The translations under genes were made by a program, and so were the position numbers. The notes under the pieces were generated by a model. That model searched no databases. It worked only from the letters and a program-made list of their open reading frames with translations, and was not told the DNA's origin. A DNA stretch of 48,793 nt from a bacterium (GTDB lineage Bacteria; Vulcanimicrobiota; Xenobia; Xenobiales; JADMJV01), in assembly GCA_018780265.1 (NCBI GenBank), contig JADMJV010000128.1:1-48793 (forward strand), in the 5' to 3' direction. This document shows positions 35,573 to 44,990 of this stretch, piece after piece. Within the stretch, counting starts at the first letter, position 1; each line of letters opens with the position of its first letter.

Positions 35573-37564
35573 TCAATTCCTCTCCGCCGGTGCCCAGGGC
35601 CGGGCCTGAGGGCTCAAGCCGTCCAGGCCAAAGACAATCACCGACGCCTGACGCCCTCGAATCGGCTGGGCGGGGAATTCGCTCACCTGCACCAACTCCC
35701 GCACTCGCACATAGACGTCTTCGGTGATGAGCAGTTGGTGTCCCAGCAGCTTGGTCAGCCCCATGACTCGGGAAGCCAGATTGACTGCATCGCCCACGGC
35801 CGCATATTCAGTGCGGTGGGGAGAACCCACATTTCCCACCACCACCCGGCCGCGATGCAGACCGTATTTGGCCTGCAGTCGCGGACCTCCGCGGGCGCAC
35901 CAGACCTCGCCCAGTCTGTCCAACTCAGAACGCATGGCCAGAGCCGTACGGACGGCCCGTTCCTCAGCATCGGGTTGAGGATAGGGGGCTCCAAAAATGA
36001 CCATGATTTCATCGCCCACGAACTGCTTTAAGGTGCCCCCGTGATGAAAGATCACTTCCTCCATGGCGGTGAAGTACTCATTCATCACCTCGATCACCTG
36101 GGCCGGTTCGGTTTTCTCCGACCACGTTGTGAACTGATTCAAATCAGAAAAGAGCAGCGTAACCTCGGCCGAGCGTCCTCCCAGTCCGGCCTCTTCGGGA
36201 TGATCCACCACCAGACTGGCTACCCGGTCGGAGACATAGCGGCTGAGCAGAGCTCGCATTCGGCGCCGATCGGCCTCAGTGGTCTTGTAGCGCCAACCGG
36301 TTGCCCCCGCAAAAGCCACCAGGATCGAACCCCCCGGCCAGGCTAGCGGCATCAGCCAACCCGAGTGCAGCAATGCCCCCAGAGCCAGCAACGGGTTGGC
36401 CAGTAGCAGCGCCAACAAACTGGGCAACCGCCGGCCCCGAGAATATCCTGCCAGCACCCCCAGCCAGGCAAAAGCCAGCGTATACACGCAGGCCAGCCCG
36501 CTGGGTGGGAGCCTGAGAAAGGCCCCCGTCAGCAGGGTGTTGGCCGCCTGAGCCAGCACCTCGGTGCCGGCCATCCGGTCGCCCTCGGCCTGATGCCGTC
36601 CCGTTAACACTCCGGCCAGCGGCGGCTGAGCAGAAGATGCAGAAGGTCTTTGAACCCAGCCCATGGGGGTGAGGTGGTAGTCCTGCAGATCGGCCACGGT
36701 CACACCCATAAACACCAGTCGCCCTTGAAAGTGTTGACGCAGCCACTGCCGATCCTGGGAACGACGCAAGACCTCCGAATACGAGATGCGCGGCAGGCTG
36801 CGATCGGGTCCCAGATAGTTGACCAACATATACTCCGGGGACTGGCCCGGCGCCCCGCTCACTAGAGGAACGTTACGCTCTCCCAGTTGCAGTTGCTCCC
36901 CGCGGCGGGCTTGCCAGGCCTGGGCAAACTGTTGCGTGGACACACCCAACAACCGACGCGCACCTTGAAACCAGAGCGTGAGCAGGTTGTCCCTGCCTCC
37001 GGCAGCAGTGGTATAGCCGTGCACCAAAGAAGCGCGCCTGAGCAGCCCGTCCGAATCGCGAGCCATGCGAACCAGTCCGGCCACCTCGGCAGGGTCTCCG
37101 GCCGCAAAGAGGAGCCTTGGATTGGTGGGGGCCAACCGGCTCGTGGCATCATCAATATCCACCGCCAGCACACTGGGGCCGTCCCGCACAGCCCGGGCAA
37201 ACTCCTTATCCTCCCGCTCGTTGGCGCCCGGGTAGGGTTGAATGATGTCCATCACCACCACGGCCGCTCCGGCCTCGCGCAGAGCCGACAACACCTGTGC
37301 GTGCTGCGCCCCCCACATGGACAGGGGCTTTTGCAGCAAGGGCTCACGCACGGTAGCGTCGTCGATGGCCAGCAGCACAATCCGATCAGAGACGGGAGGC
37401 GCCCGTCCCAGCAAGTAGCGAAGGCACAACAATCCATCGCGGGCCTTCAGGCAGAGAAAGGTCCCCGGGGCCGACCCCTCCAGCAGGGGCCAACAAAGTA
37501 GAGTCGCCATGACCCCGATCAGCAACAAAGCCGGCCGGTGGCGCGTTGGCGCAAGCGACGCCAA
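35573..37564 (-). CDS. CHASE2-domain adenylate cyclase
   Basis: A 663-aa membrane class III cyclase. One N-terminal helix (~12-28), a periplasmic CHASE2 sensor (~35-340; VLLAIDDATVREPL, GRLVFMGVTVADLQD), three further helices (~355-424) and a cytoplasmic cyclase domain (~465-600). Metal ligands are Asp474 (FSDLNQFT) and Asp518 (VGDEIMVIFG). Lys513 and Asp592 fit ATP selectivity, and Asn595 and Arg599 stabilise the transition state (VNLASR), so it should make cAMP. TTG at 37564 with GGAGAAG upstream is the likely start; the longer frame lies inside the FecR-like gene. It sits 4 bp after that gene and 4 bp before the CHAT gene. Confidence 0.9.
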   Translation of the reverse strand: MASLAPTRHRPALLLIGVMATLLCWPLLEGSAPGTFLCLKARDGLLCLRYLLGRAPPVSDRIVLLAIDDATVREPLLQKPLSMWGAQHAQVLSALREAGAAVVVMDIIQPYPGANEREDKEFARAVRDGPSVLAVDIDDATSRLAPTNPRLLFAAGDPAEVAGLVRMARDSDGLLRRASLVHGYTTAAGGRDNLLTLWFQGARRLLGVSTQQFAQAWQARRGEQLQLGERNVPLVSGAPGQSPEYMLVNYLGPDRSLPRISYSEVLRRSQDRQWLRQHFQGRLVFMGVTVADLQDYHLTPMGWVQRPSASSAQPPLAGVLTGRHQAEGDRMAGTEVLAQAANTLLTGAFLRLPPSGLACVYTLAFAWLGVLAGYSRGRRLPSLLALLLANPLLALGALLHSGWLMPLAWPGGSILVAFAGATGWRYKTTEADRRRMRALLSRYVSDRVASLVVDHPEEAGLGGRSAEVTLLFSDLNQFTTWSEKTEPAQVIEVMNEYFTAMEEVIFHHGGTLKQFVGDEIMVIFGAPYPQPDAEERAVRTALAMRSELDRLGEVWCARGGPRLQAKYGLHRGRVVVGNVGSPHRTEYAAVGDAVNLASRVMGLTKLLGHQLLITEDVYVRVRELVQVSEFPAQPIRGRQASVIVFGLDGLSPQARPWAPAERN

Positions 37565-37568
37565 AGCC

Positions 37569-38462
37569 CTACTTCTCCGATTTTCCAGCCAGGGCTCGGT
37601 AACATCGAGCCAGACTGGCGTGACCCAACCGGTCGCAAAGGTTGGCTGCCCAGCGTAGCAAGGCCGCTGATGGCCGGCGCGTAATGGCCTCCTGAACGGC
37701 ATTCAGAGCCAGGTCGTAACAGCCATCCTGTTGCAGCACTGCGGCTCGCGCAATCCAGGGGGTAGGATCACCGCTATTGATGTCGGCCAGTTTGGCCAGC
37801 TCTTCCAAGTACGAGGGAGCGTGGTCCATAACCTGAAATTGGCGAGAAGCGATTTCGACTCCGTCCGCCCCCAAAAACGCCAGTCGATAACTCACATTCG
37901 GCTTCCATGAGTAAGCCGGAATCGCCCACAGGCCTTCCAGCATCAGACTCTGTTGCAAAACGAGTTGGCCTGAGGGTTGTTCATAAAGGCGAGCCTCGGC
38001 TGCCAACGGTGGCAGCTCAAATAACGGAAGGCTGGCCGGCACGCGGGCCAGCCCTGATACGGCCAGCGCAGGCTGCACGGGAAAACGGGCAGCGCCAGCC
38101 ACATAGGCCGATCCGGCTTGGGCTTGAGGAGTCAAAGCCGCCAACGCTTGAGAAGCGGGCGAGCGCAACACAGCTTTGCCTTTCAGGCCACCTGCCGTGA
38201 CCTGGACCCGAGCCGGACCCAGCACCGTTTCGCGGTGGCCGTCCCCATACCATACCACTGTGCACGAGGAACCATCGGCCAGCGTCAATGTCTGACCCGA
38301 TGCCAACTGGTCCAGCAGGTCGGCCGACTGCTTCTCAAGCTTTACCGACCCACGCAAATCGGAGATCATGCCCAAAGGCTGGGGAACGGCAAAGCCACCC
38401 AAGGAGCATATCCATGCCACCAAGAGCCACCTTCTAAGGTCGACCACGAAAGACACTCTCAT
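37569..38462 (-). CDS. FecR-like exported protein
   Basis: A 297-aa protein. An N-terminal signal segment (RRWLLVAWICSLGGFAVPQP) exports it. Residues ~30-100 resemble a FecR domain (LGMISDLRGSVKLEK, LASGQTLTLADGSSCTVVWYGDG, LGPARVQVT). A middle part has immunoglobulin-like strands, and the last ~85 residues form two or three TPR-like helix pairs. FecR proteins usually relay periplasmic signals; no sigma factor is adjacent here. ATG at 38462 has GGGAGGT just upstream. It overlaps the upstream gene by 29 bp and precedes the cyclase by 4 bp, so it probably shares the cyclase's sensing job. Confidence 0.75.
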   Translation of the reverse strand: MRVSFVVDLRRWLLVAWICSLGGFAVPQPLGMISDLRGSVKLEKQSADLLDQLASGQTLTLADGSSCTVVWYGDGHRETVLGPARVQVTAGGLKGKAVLRSPASQALAALTPQAQAGSAYVAGAARFPVQPALAVSGLARVPASLPLFELPPLAAEARLYEQPSGQLVLQQSLMLEGLWAIPAYSWKPNVSYRLAFLGADGVEIASRQFQVMDHAPSYLEELAKLADINSGDPTPWIARAAVLQQDGCYDLALNAVQEAITRRPSAALLRWAANLCDRLGHASLARCYRALAGKSEK

Positions 38463-39906
38463 ATACCTCCCTGGAAGCATCCACGGGAGTCATGTTTTCC
38501 CGAAATACGGGGTTCTCCCCGCGAAAGTTATTGTAGTTCGCATCCTGACCCTCAACCACCGTTTGCCCATCGCGACTCAATCCCCAGCTGTCGGACTTGT
38601 AAAGAGCCCCCCCCTCTACCTGGGAGACCCACTCCTGCTCGCCACGAATCATCGAGGTGCGCTTGTAGTCAAGATAGTCGCCACTGCGCATCTTCTCCTG
38701 AAAAATTGCCAGGTTGGTCTCGCGGGCGTAGTTGGCTGTGTCGGCCATAGCCGCCCGAGTCTGCGCCATCAGATGACGCAGCCTTTCCAACCCTTGCTGA
38801 ATGTAGTTGGAAGCCCATTGTTCATTGATGCGGTAGCTGTCCGCCATGGGGATCAAGGTGGGCAGCCATGAATCAAAAGTTGCCTGAGGAGCCCAGACCC
38901 CCCAAAAGAGGACCATCCACTGACCCGAAGGCAACGGAGAGAAGGCCAGCGCATCGTAGTAACCTTTGGTGGCCAGGCCGCTCCTGGTCCGGTAGTGCAG
39001 CAGGCCGGACTCCGATTGGGCGGACCGGTTGGTGGCCGCGCGCGCCTGCTGGGCTCGATCGGAGTTAACCCAACGCTGCTCCACTTCAATGGAGTGTGTG
39101 CCGACTTGCTGCATGATCACCAACACCGCCTCAAGCGGCTGCATATACGCATAGTGCAGCCCTGGCAAGGAGGAGTTGTTAAAATTCGGCAGATTGGACG
39201 GGCCCCAGAAGGTGGTGGTCCCGAAAGAAAATCCGCACGACCCATCGGGGCCTAAGCACAACGCACTGCCCTGGGCTCCCTGAAAAGTCCACCCCGAGGG
39301 AACCTGCATAGTGGCGGAACCATCCCCAAGGGCCCTTGGGAACAGGGGTAAAGGCTTGGGAGCCAGGCGCTGAGCAGCGGCCTTGCGCAACTCCGACTGA
39401 TTCAACAGCGTCAAATTGGTGACAATATTCAGCAGAGCGGGTTGAAGACGGGCGAAGTCAGCGGCCCTGGTTTCGTATCCCCAAAATCTGGCCGTGGGGT
39501 AATCCATCAAAAAGTAACCCCGAAAGCGACGCTGGCCCCCCGAGTCTTGAACCGTGGTCTCAATCACGGTGCGCTTCTTGTCCGCCGTGGATCGCGCCCA
39601 ACTCAGCTTCAGGGCCGGTATTTGAACCCGCATATTCCCCAGCGTGCGACTGGCAAATCCCACAGAATTGTTGCTCTGGTCGGACGTGGTGATCAAAGTC
39701 ATGGTGACCGTGGCTCCACTCTGAGGGTCGACCACCAGGATGGAACGTCCATTGGAGTGTGGTTGGACCGATACGCTCCAGTCACCTGGTTTGTACAGGG
39801 CAAAACTCAGGTCAGGACTGAGATACAGCTCCCATGGAGGCGGACCGGCCCAACCCACCAACGCGGCCAGACCCCACAAAAACAAAACCCCGAACAGAGG
39901 CGGCAT
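38434..39906 (-). CDS. Exported protein of unknown function, head of CHAT operon
   Basis: A 490-aa secreted protein. The N-terminus (PPLFGVLFLWGLAALVGWAG) looks like a signal peptide, though it lacks basic residues. An alternative ATG at 39918 adds four residues. Two similar beta-rich halves seem present: YKPGDWSVSVQP near 40 and VQPSGWTFQGAQG-type (QVPSGWTFQG) near 210, suggesting an internal duplication of a PsbP/DUF-like fold. The C-terminal ~100 residues are charged and end in a Tyr/Asn-rich stretch. No family is named with confidence. Being first in the operon, it may be the envelope-exposed component that the others act with. Confidence 0.65.
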   Translation of the reverse strand: MPPLFGVLFLWGLAALVGWAGPPPWELYLSPDLSFALYKPGDWSVSVQPHSNGRSILVVDPQSGATVTMTLITTSDQSNNSVGFASRTLGNMRVQIPALKLSWARSTADKKRTVIETTVQDSGGQRRFRGYFLMDYPTARFWGYETRAADFARLQPALLNIVTNLTLLNQSELRKAAAQRLAPKPLPLFPRALGDGSATMQVPSGWTFQGAQGSALCLGPDGSCGFSFGTTTFWGPSNLPNFNNSSLPGLHYAYMQPLEAVLVIMQQVGTHSIEVEQRWVNSDRAQQARAATNRSAQSESGLLHYRTRSGLATKGYYDALAFSPLPSGQWMVLFWGVWAPQATFDSWLPTLIPMADSYRINEQWASNYIQQGLERLRHLMAQTRAAMADTANYARETNLAIFQEKMRSGDYLDYKRTSMIRGEQEWVSQVEGGALYKSDSWGLSRDGQTVVEGQDANYNNFRGENPVFRENMTPVDASREVYESVFRGRP

Positions 39907-39947
39907 GGCCACTATCATAGGAGGCACCTGCCAGGCTGGATATGATC

Positions 39948-39964
39948 CAGGTCAGATGGACCTG
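39948..39964. promoter_or_regulatory. Inverted repeat upstream of the CHAT operon
   Basis: CAGGTC-N5-GACCTG lies about 40 bp before the first gene of the five-gene minus-strand operon. The flanks contain a second weak dyad (CCAGGCTGG). It could be a regulator site. The rest of the 39928-40120 gap shows no convincing promoter. Confidence 0.3.
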
Positions 39965-40120
39965 AGGGCAATGCCGATGAAAGTAAGAGAGAGGCCTGCG
40001 CAAATGGGATGGGATTGGCTCGCCTGAAGATCGAGCTGCTTGCCGTAACTGAAGGCACCTGAAAGCCTGTTTTGGGGCGGCATCTGACTTCCTCCCCAGG
40101 TCACGGCCGAGCGGGGGACT

Positions 40121-40846
40121 TCAAGCATCGCCGGTTTGCCATTCCTCCTCGGCCAGCGGCTGGCCGTTGAGCACTGCTCGGCAGCGTTCCCACTGAGGCA
40201 AGAAGTGGTCCATCAGCTCTCGAAATCGTGGCGTGTGCTGGCGCTCCAACAAGTGCACCAGTTCGTGGACCACGATATACTCGAGGCACTCGGGGGGCTT
40301 TTTGGCCAGTTCCAGGTTCAGCAATATCCGACCCAGAGCCACGTTGCAGCTACCCCAACGCGTCTTCATTCGCTGGATGCCCCAGTCAGCGCTGCGGCCA
40401 AGGATGGGCTGCCAGTGCTCCATCAGCCCGGGGACTCGTTGCTTGAGCAGGTCGCGATACCACTCCGTCAATACCCCTCGGCGGTTCTCGTCGGTGGTTC
40501 CTGGATTTACATAGAGGTGCATCGTTCTGCCTCGGATGACCACTTGATGGCGGCCAGGCCGCTCGGTAAGGCGCAGGCGGTAGCGAGTACCCCAGACGTA
40601 GTGGGTTTCGCCCGTCACCATTTCGCGCTGAGACTGGCGGGCCTGAGCGCGGAAGCCTTTCTGCTGCTTTCTGATCCAGGGGAGGCGGGAGATCACGGCC
40701 AGGCGGGCGTTGTCGTCGGTGACGTGGAGTGGCACGGCCACGCGCACACGGCCGTCGGGTGGATAGACGCCGAGATGGAGATTCTCAATTGGTTTGCGCA
40801 CGATCTGGACAGAAATCCCGGAGACCAACAGGGTGCGGTTGGCCAC
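40121..40846 (-). CDS. DUF45/YgjP-like zinc metallopeptidase
   Basis: A 241-aa protein of the YgjP/DUF45 family (M48-like, SprT-like fold). The zinc motif is HELVH (194-198) within EYIVVHELVHLLERQHTPRF, with a third ligand candidate at His204. The RWGSC segment (164-168) is also typical. Such genes are often found next to type I restriction loci, but the role is not known. The GTG start overlaps the HsdR stop by 1 bp (TAGTG), so it is the fourth gene of the restriction operon. No terminator is obvious after it. Confidence 0.88.
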   Translation of the reverse strand: MANRTLLVSGISVQIVRKPIENLHLGVYPPDGRVRVAVPLHVTDDNARLAVISRLPWIRKQQKGFRAQARQSQREMVTGETHYVWGTRYRLRLTERPGRHQVVIRGRTMHLYVNPGTTDENRRGVLTEWYRDLLKQRVPGLMEHWQPILGRSADWGIQRMKTRWGSCNVALGRILLNLELAKKPPECLEYIVVHELVHLLERQHTPRFRELMDHFLPQWERCRAVLNGQPLAEEEWQTGDA

Positions 40847-43800
40847 TATTGATACTCCCGCTGGTTTTTGAGGAGTTCCATGATTTCGCCCACATTGTAG
40901 TCTGGAGCCACTTCGCGGACGGCATTGGCAATCTCGCGCTCTTTGAAGCGGTTGCCGATCCAGCCTTCTTTCTTGGTTTCTCTTACGGCTTTGTCTACCA
41001 ATAGAGCCGCCTGCTCACTTCCGCCCAGATTGTCAAAGAGCGCTCGCCGGGCGGGTGTATTGAGAGTCTCGGGATAGTTGGACTGGCTGGTCACGACCAC
41101 CTGACGCGCCAGTTTTTCCATCTTCTTGAGATAGTCCTGGTACTCAATCGCATTTTCGCGCCGCTGGCGAATGAGGGCGTCGAGAAGCTCGGACATGCGC
41201 TCGTAGTATTTAGGGTTGACGGGAGTTTCGTCGAGGATGATTTTGCGCACGTTGTTCTCGATGGTCTCGGCCATGGCTCCTTCGGACTTGAGATCCTTGG
41301 GCAGGGCTTGGAGGGCCCCGAGGCCCTGTTTTACCAGAAGTTGGATGAGGCCGAGGTCGCCGAATTCGGACACCACCTGACTGTCGCTGGCCTGAATGTA
41401 GCTGTCCAGCAGGTGACGCATGGCGGGTTCGTAGCTCTTCAAGTCCAGCTCGTCTCCGCTGGCCTTTTTGACGATTTGGCGGACATTCTCAAAGTGCTGA
41501 ACCTCGGCTTTGATGGCATTGGCCTGAGCGACCGAGTAGCCGGCCTCTTCCATCTCGTTGGCCAGGTTGGCGTAGGCGCGAATGAGGGCCGCCACCGACT
41601 GGTAGAGGGCAAGGCGCTTGGGCTCATTGTTGGCCAGAGCGTGCTTGTCGGCCGTGTCGGCGGCGCAGAAATAGTGCAGGTAGTCCTGGGCGTGTTGGGG
41701 GGCCAGCACGGGTTCGCACAGGGCTTTGACCTGCTCGAGGGTTTCTTCCAGGCGCTGGCGGCCTTTGTCCAGACGATCGCTGATGAGGCCGGCAACGTCG
41801 GCGGCGTCAAAGCCATCCAGGGCCCCGCTGGTGTAGTCTTGCACGGCTCCCTGAAGTTGACGAAACAGGTCTTTGTAGTCGACCACGTAGCCATACTCTT
41901 TGTCTTCGCTGTCCAGCCGGTTGACGCGGCAAATGGCCTGAAACAGACCATGATCACGCATCTGCTTGTCGATGTAGAGGTAGGTGGCCGAAGGGGCGTC
42001 AAATCCTGTCAGCAGCTTGTCCACCACGATCAGCAGACGCATTTGACCAGGTTCGTGGATGAAACGCTCTTTGACCAGGCGCTCAAATTCTTCCACCCGA
42101 CCCATGGCGTCGTCGTCGCTTTGCTCGAAGAACTGGGCCAGCATCTTGCGATAGATGTCATATTGCTTGAGCCGTTCGGTGAGGCCGGCGCCGCTCTCTT
42201 CGCCTTTGATGTCGGCGGGAGAGGGCTGGTAGCTGGTGATGATGGCGCACTTGCTGGCCAGGTCGGTGTCCTGAAATAGCTCGTAGACTTTGCAGGCCTG
42301 GTAGATGCTGGCGCAGACCAGCATGGCGTTGCCCCGCCCGTCCATCAGGCGGGGCTTGGTGTCCATATCCATGAGAATGTCGCTGACCATTTGGCGCAGG
42401 CGCGACTGGCTGGACAGCACCTTCTGCATGGTGCCCCACTTTTGCTTGAGCTGAGTGCGGGCCAGGTTGGTGAGGCCCTTGGTTTTGGCCTCGAACCACT
42501 GGTCGATCTTCTTCTCCGAGGTCAGAGTCTGGTCGATGTCGCGGGCTTCGTAGCGAAGGTCCAGCACCACGCCGTCGGCCACTGCTTCGTCGAATTTGTA
42601 GGTGTGAATATAGCCGCCAAAAATCTCGATGCTCTTTTGCTTGTCGGCTTTCAGCAGTGGTGTGCCGGTAAAGCCGAGGAACATGGCTCGGGGCAACAAC
42701 TGCTTCATGGCTTCGTGTAGCTTGCCCGATTGGGTGCGGTGGCACTCGTCCACGAAAACAAAGAGCTGACCGGGAGTCTGGAAGTCTCGCGGCAGGCCGC
42801 GCTGAAGTTCGTCGATGAATTCCTGGGCTGACTCCCCCTCGCTGCGCCCAAATTTGTGCACCAAGGAGCAGATCAACCAGGGCGAGGTTCGCTGCAAGAC
42901 CTGGATCAGGTCGGCCCCGCTCTTGGTTCGGTAGATCTTCTCGTCCACGCCCAGGAAGACACCCTCGATTTGCTGGTCCAACTCGGTGCGGTCGGTGATG
43001 ATGAGAACGCGAGCATCCGTAAGGTTCTCGCGAATCCACTTGGCCAGCCAGACCATGGTCAGGCTTTTGCCGGAGCCCTGGGTGTGCCAGAGTATGCCGC
43101 CGTCGTGTTTGGCCAGGCGTGACTGAGCGGCTTTGACCCCAAAATACTGATTGTGGCGACACAGCTTTTTGACCCCGCTGTCAAAGACCACAAAGTCGTG
43201 GATCAGTTCTAGAAAACGGGAGGGCGAGCACAGGCGCAGCAGGGCGCAATCGAGGGAGTTGTCGCTGCGGGCGCAGCCGGAGGTGGGCAGATACTTGTGG
43301 TCGCGCGCATCGCGCTGGGGCTGGTAGTCCGGGTTCTCCTCTTTCCAGGAAAGATAGTGCTTTTCGGGCGTCTCAATGGTGCCGTAGCGCAGCCCCTGCG
43401 TGTCATTGCCGGCCATCACCAGTTGCACGGTGGTGAAGAAGCTGCGCACGAAGACTTTCTTTTGATTGTCCAGATTCTGCCGAATGCCCTTGGATACATC
43501 GGCTCGGGAATTCTTGAGTTCCAGTACGCCCAGCGCCAGTCCGTTGACATACATTACCAGATCGGGGCGCTTCTTGTTCTCGCCTTTGAGACTGACTTCC
43601 TCAGCCACCGCAAAGTCGTTGTTGTGCGGGTTCTCCCAGTCGATGACAAAAACTGTCTCAGTCAGTTCTCCGGCGCCTTCTTTGACCTTGACCCCATAGC
43701 GCAGGGCGCGATAGACGGCCTTGTTGGCATCATACAGATTCTTTCCCTCACCCAGGGCGGCGGTCTGGCCCAGCTGGTGCAGAGTTTTGCCGATCAGAGT

Positions 43801-43971
43801 CGGGCTGACGCCGCGGGCTTGCAGCCAGGCGGTGAGGATTTCACTCTCGATGGGCCCGTTGTTGGGGCGGGCGGCCCAGTTGCCCAGGTAGCGGTAACCC
43901 AGGTGCTTTTGCAACTGGGCCACCACGCGGTCTTGCGTGGCCCGCTCGCTCTGGTCGACGGCCTGGGTCAT
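40846..43971 (-). CDS. hsdR: Type I restriction endonuclease subunit R
   Basis: A 1041-aa motor and nuclease subunit. The N-terminal nuclease has the PD-(D/E)xK set Asp137 (RPDLVMY), Glu151 and Lys153 (LELKNS). The SF2 translocase follows, with Walker A HTQGSGKS (296-303), DECH box (408-411), TGTPL, and C-terminal motifs including DKLLTGFDAP and the QAICRVNR arginine-finger motif. The C-terminal helical domain binds the methylase. It cuts unmodified DNA after ATP-driven translocation with HsdM and HsdS. It overlaps the YhcG gene by 4 bp (ATGA). All key motifs are intact. Confidence 0.96.
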   Translation of the reverse strand: MTQAVDQSERATQDRVVAQLQKHLGYRYLGNWAARPNNGPIESEILTAWLQARGVSPTLIGKTLHQLGQTAALGEGKNLYDANKAVYRALRYGVKVKEGAGELTETVFVIDWENPHNNDFAVAEEVSLKGENKKRPDLVMYVNGLALGVLELKNSRADVSKGIRQNLDNQKKVFVRSFFTTVQLVMAGNDTQGLRYGTIETPEKHYLSWKEENPDYQPQRDARDHKYLPTSGCARSDNSLDCALLRLCSPSRFLELIHDFVVFDSGVKKLCRHNQYFGVKAAQSRLAKHDGGILWHTQGSGKSLTMVWLAKWIRENLTDARVLIITDRTELDQQIEGVFLGVDEKIYRTKSGADLIQVLQRTSPWLICSLVHKFGRSEGESAQEFIDELQRGLPRDFQTPGQLFVFVDECHRTQSGKLHEAMKQLLPRAMFLGFTGTPLLKADKQKSIEIFGGYIHTYKFDEAVADGVVLDLRYEARDIDQTLTSEKKIDQWFEAKTKGLTNLARTQLKQKWGTMQKVLSSQSRLRQMVSDILMDMDTKPRLMDGRGNAMLVCASIYQACKVYELFQDTDLASKCAIITSYQPSPADIKGEESGAGLTERLKQYDIYRKMLAQFFEQSDDDAMGRVEEFERLVKERFIHEPGQMRLLIVVDKLLTGFDAPSATYLYIDKQMRDHGLFQAICRVNRLDSEDKEYGYVVDYKDLFRQLQGAVQDYTSGALDGFDAADVAGLISDRLDKGRQRLEETLEQVKALCEPVLAPQHAQDYLHYFCAADTADKHALANNEPKRLALYQSVAALIRAYANLANEMEEAGYSVAQANAIKAEVQHFENVRQIVKKASGDELDLKSYEPAMRHLLDSYIQASDSQVVSEFGDLGLIQLLVKQGLGALQALPKDLKSEGAMAETIENNVRKIILDETPVNPKYYERMSELLDALIRQRRENAIEYQDYLKKMEKLARQVVVTSQSNYPETLNTPARRALFDNLGGSEQAALLVDKAVRETKKEGWIGNRFKEREIANAVREVAPDYNVGEIMELLKNQREYQ

Positions 43972-44990
43972 TCTTCCCCAAGACGTTGGCGAGCGGATTT
44001 GATGGCGCGTCGGAAGCGAGCATGCAGCTCCTCACGAGGGGGCAGCACGGTGAGATACTCGGCCACATGGATGCCGCTCTTGTCCAACTCCAGCAGTTCG
44101 ATCTGTTCCCCCTGTTTCTTGCCAGTGCACAAGATGATGCCCAGCGGCGGTTCCTCGCCCGGCTCTTGCTCGTGGCGGGCCAGCCAGCGCAAATACAGCT
44201 CCATCTGCCCCTTGTACTCGGCCCGAAAGTCCCCCAGTTTGAGGTCCAGAGCCACCAGCCGCTTGAGCTTGCGGTTGTAGAAAAGCAGGTCGATGTAGAA
44301 ATCGTCGTCGTCGATCTGCAGCCGTTTTTGTCTGGCGACAAAGGCGAAGCCTGCGCCGAGTTCCAGCAGAAACTGCTCCAGCTCCCGCAGAATGGCGTCT
44401 TCCAGGTCTTTTTCCAGGTAGCGGTCATTGAGGCCCAGGAAGTCGAGCAGGTAGGGGTCTTTGAGGACCAGGTCGGGGCTCATCTTCTGCTCGCGCAACT
44501 GGGCCAGGTCGTTCAAGATGGTCTCTTCGGGCTTCTTGGAGAGGGCGGTGCGCTCGTAGAGCATGGACTGAATGCGCTCGCTCAGCTGGCGCACCGACCA
44601 CCGGTCCATGGCCGCCATTTCCAGGTAGAAGAAGCGCTTGAGGTCGTCGTCCAGGTAGATGAGCAGCTTGAGGTGCGACCAGCTCAATTGTGCACACACC
44701 GTGGAGAGAATCTCTTCGGGAATTGTCTCCACAGCGTGGAGACAATGTCGCAGCGTCTTCTCGCTCCATCCCCTGCCATATTCCTGGGTGAGCGTTTTGG
44801 AGAGCCCGGCCAGCACTTGCTTGCCATACTCCGCCCGCTCCCCACTCAGCTCTTCGGTTTGAATGCGCTTGCCGATGCGCCAGTAGAGCAGGGTCAACTC
44901 GGCATTCACGCTGGCCGCCACCCGCTGACGAGCCTCGTCCATGAGCTGCTTGACGTCGCTGACCAGGGCGGGGGCGAGATCCGTGGTCAT
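43968..44990 (-). CDS. YhcG-family (DUF1016) PDDEXK nuclease-like protein
   Basis: A 340-aa protein. The N-terminal helical DUF1016 domain (LTLLYWRIGKRIQTEELSGERAEYGKQVLAGLSKTL) is followed by a C-terminal restriction-fold domain with DFYIDLLFYNRKLKRLVALDLKLGDF, where the Asp and D-x-K residues would form the metal site. The family is common in defence loci; its biochemical role is poorly defined. It lies inside the hsd operon between hsdM-S and hsdR, with ATGA overlaps on both sides. This placement suggests an accessory effector of the restriction system. Confidence 0.92.
   Translation of the reverse strand: MTTDLAPALVSDVKQLMDEARQRVAASVNAELTLLYWRIGKRIQTEELSGERAEYGKQVLAGLSKTLTQEYGRGWSEKTLRHCLHAVETIPEEILSTVCAQLSWSHLKLLIYLDDDLKRFFYLEMAAMDRWSVRQLSERIQSMLYERTALSKKPEETILNDLAQLREQKMSPDLVLKDPYLLDFLGLNDRYLEKDLEDAILRELEQFLLELGAGFAFVARQKRLQIDDDDFYIDLLFYNRKLKRLVALDLKLGDFRAEYKGQMELYLRWLARHEQEPGEEPPLGIILCTGKKQGEQIELLELDKSGIHVAEYLTVLPPREELHARFRRAIKSARQRLGEE

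Noticed and set aside
42158..43162. 334-codon minus-strand frame in the hsdR gene
   Set aside because: Same strand but a different frame from hsdR, low-complexity Arg/Pro/His composition, and hsdR motifs are continuous through it.
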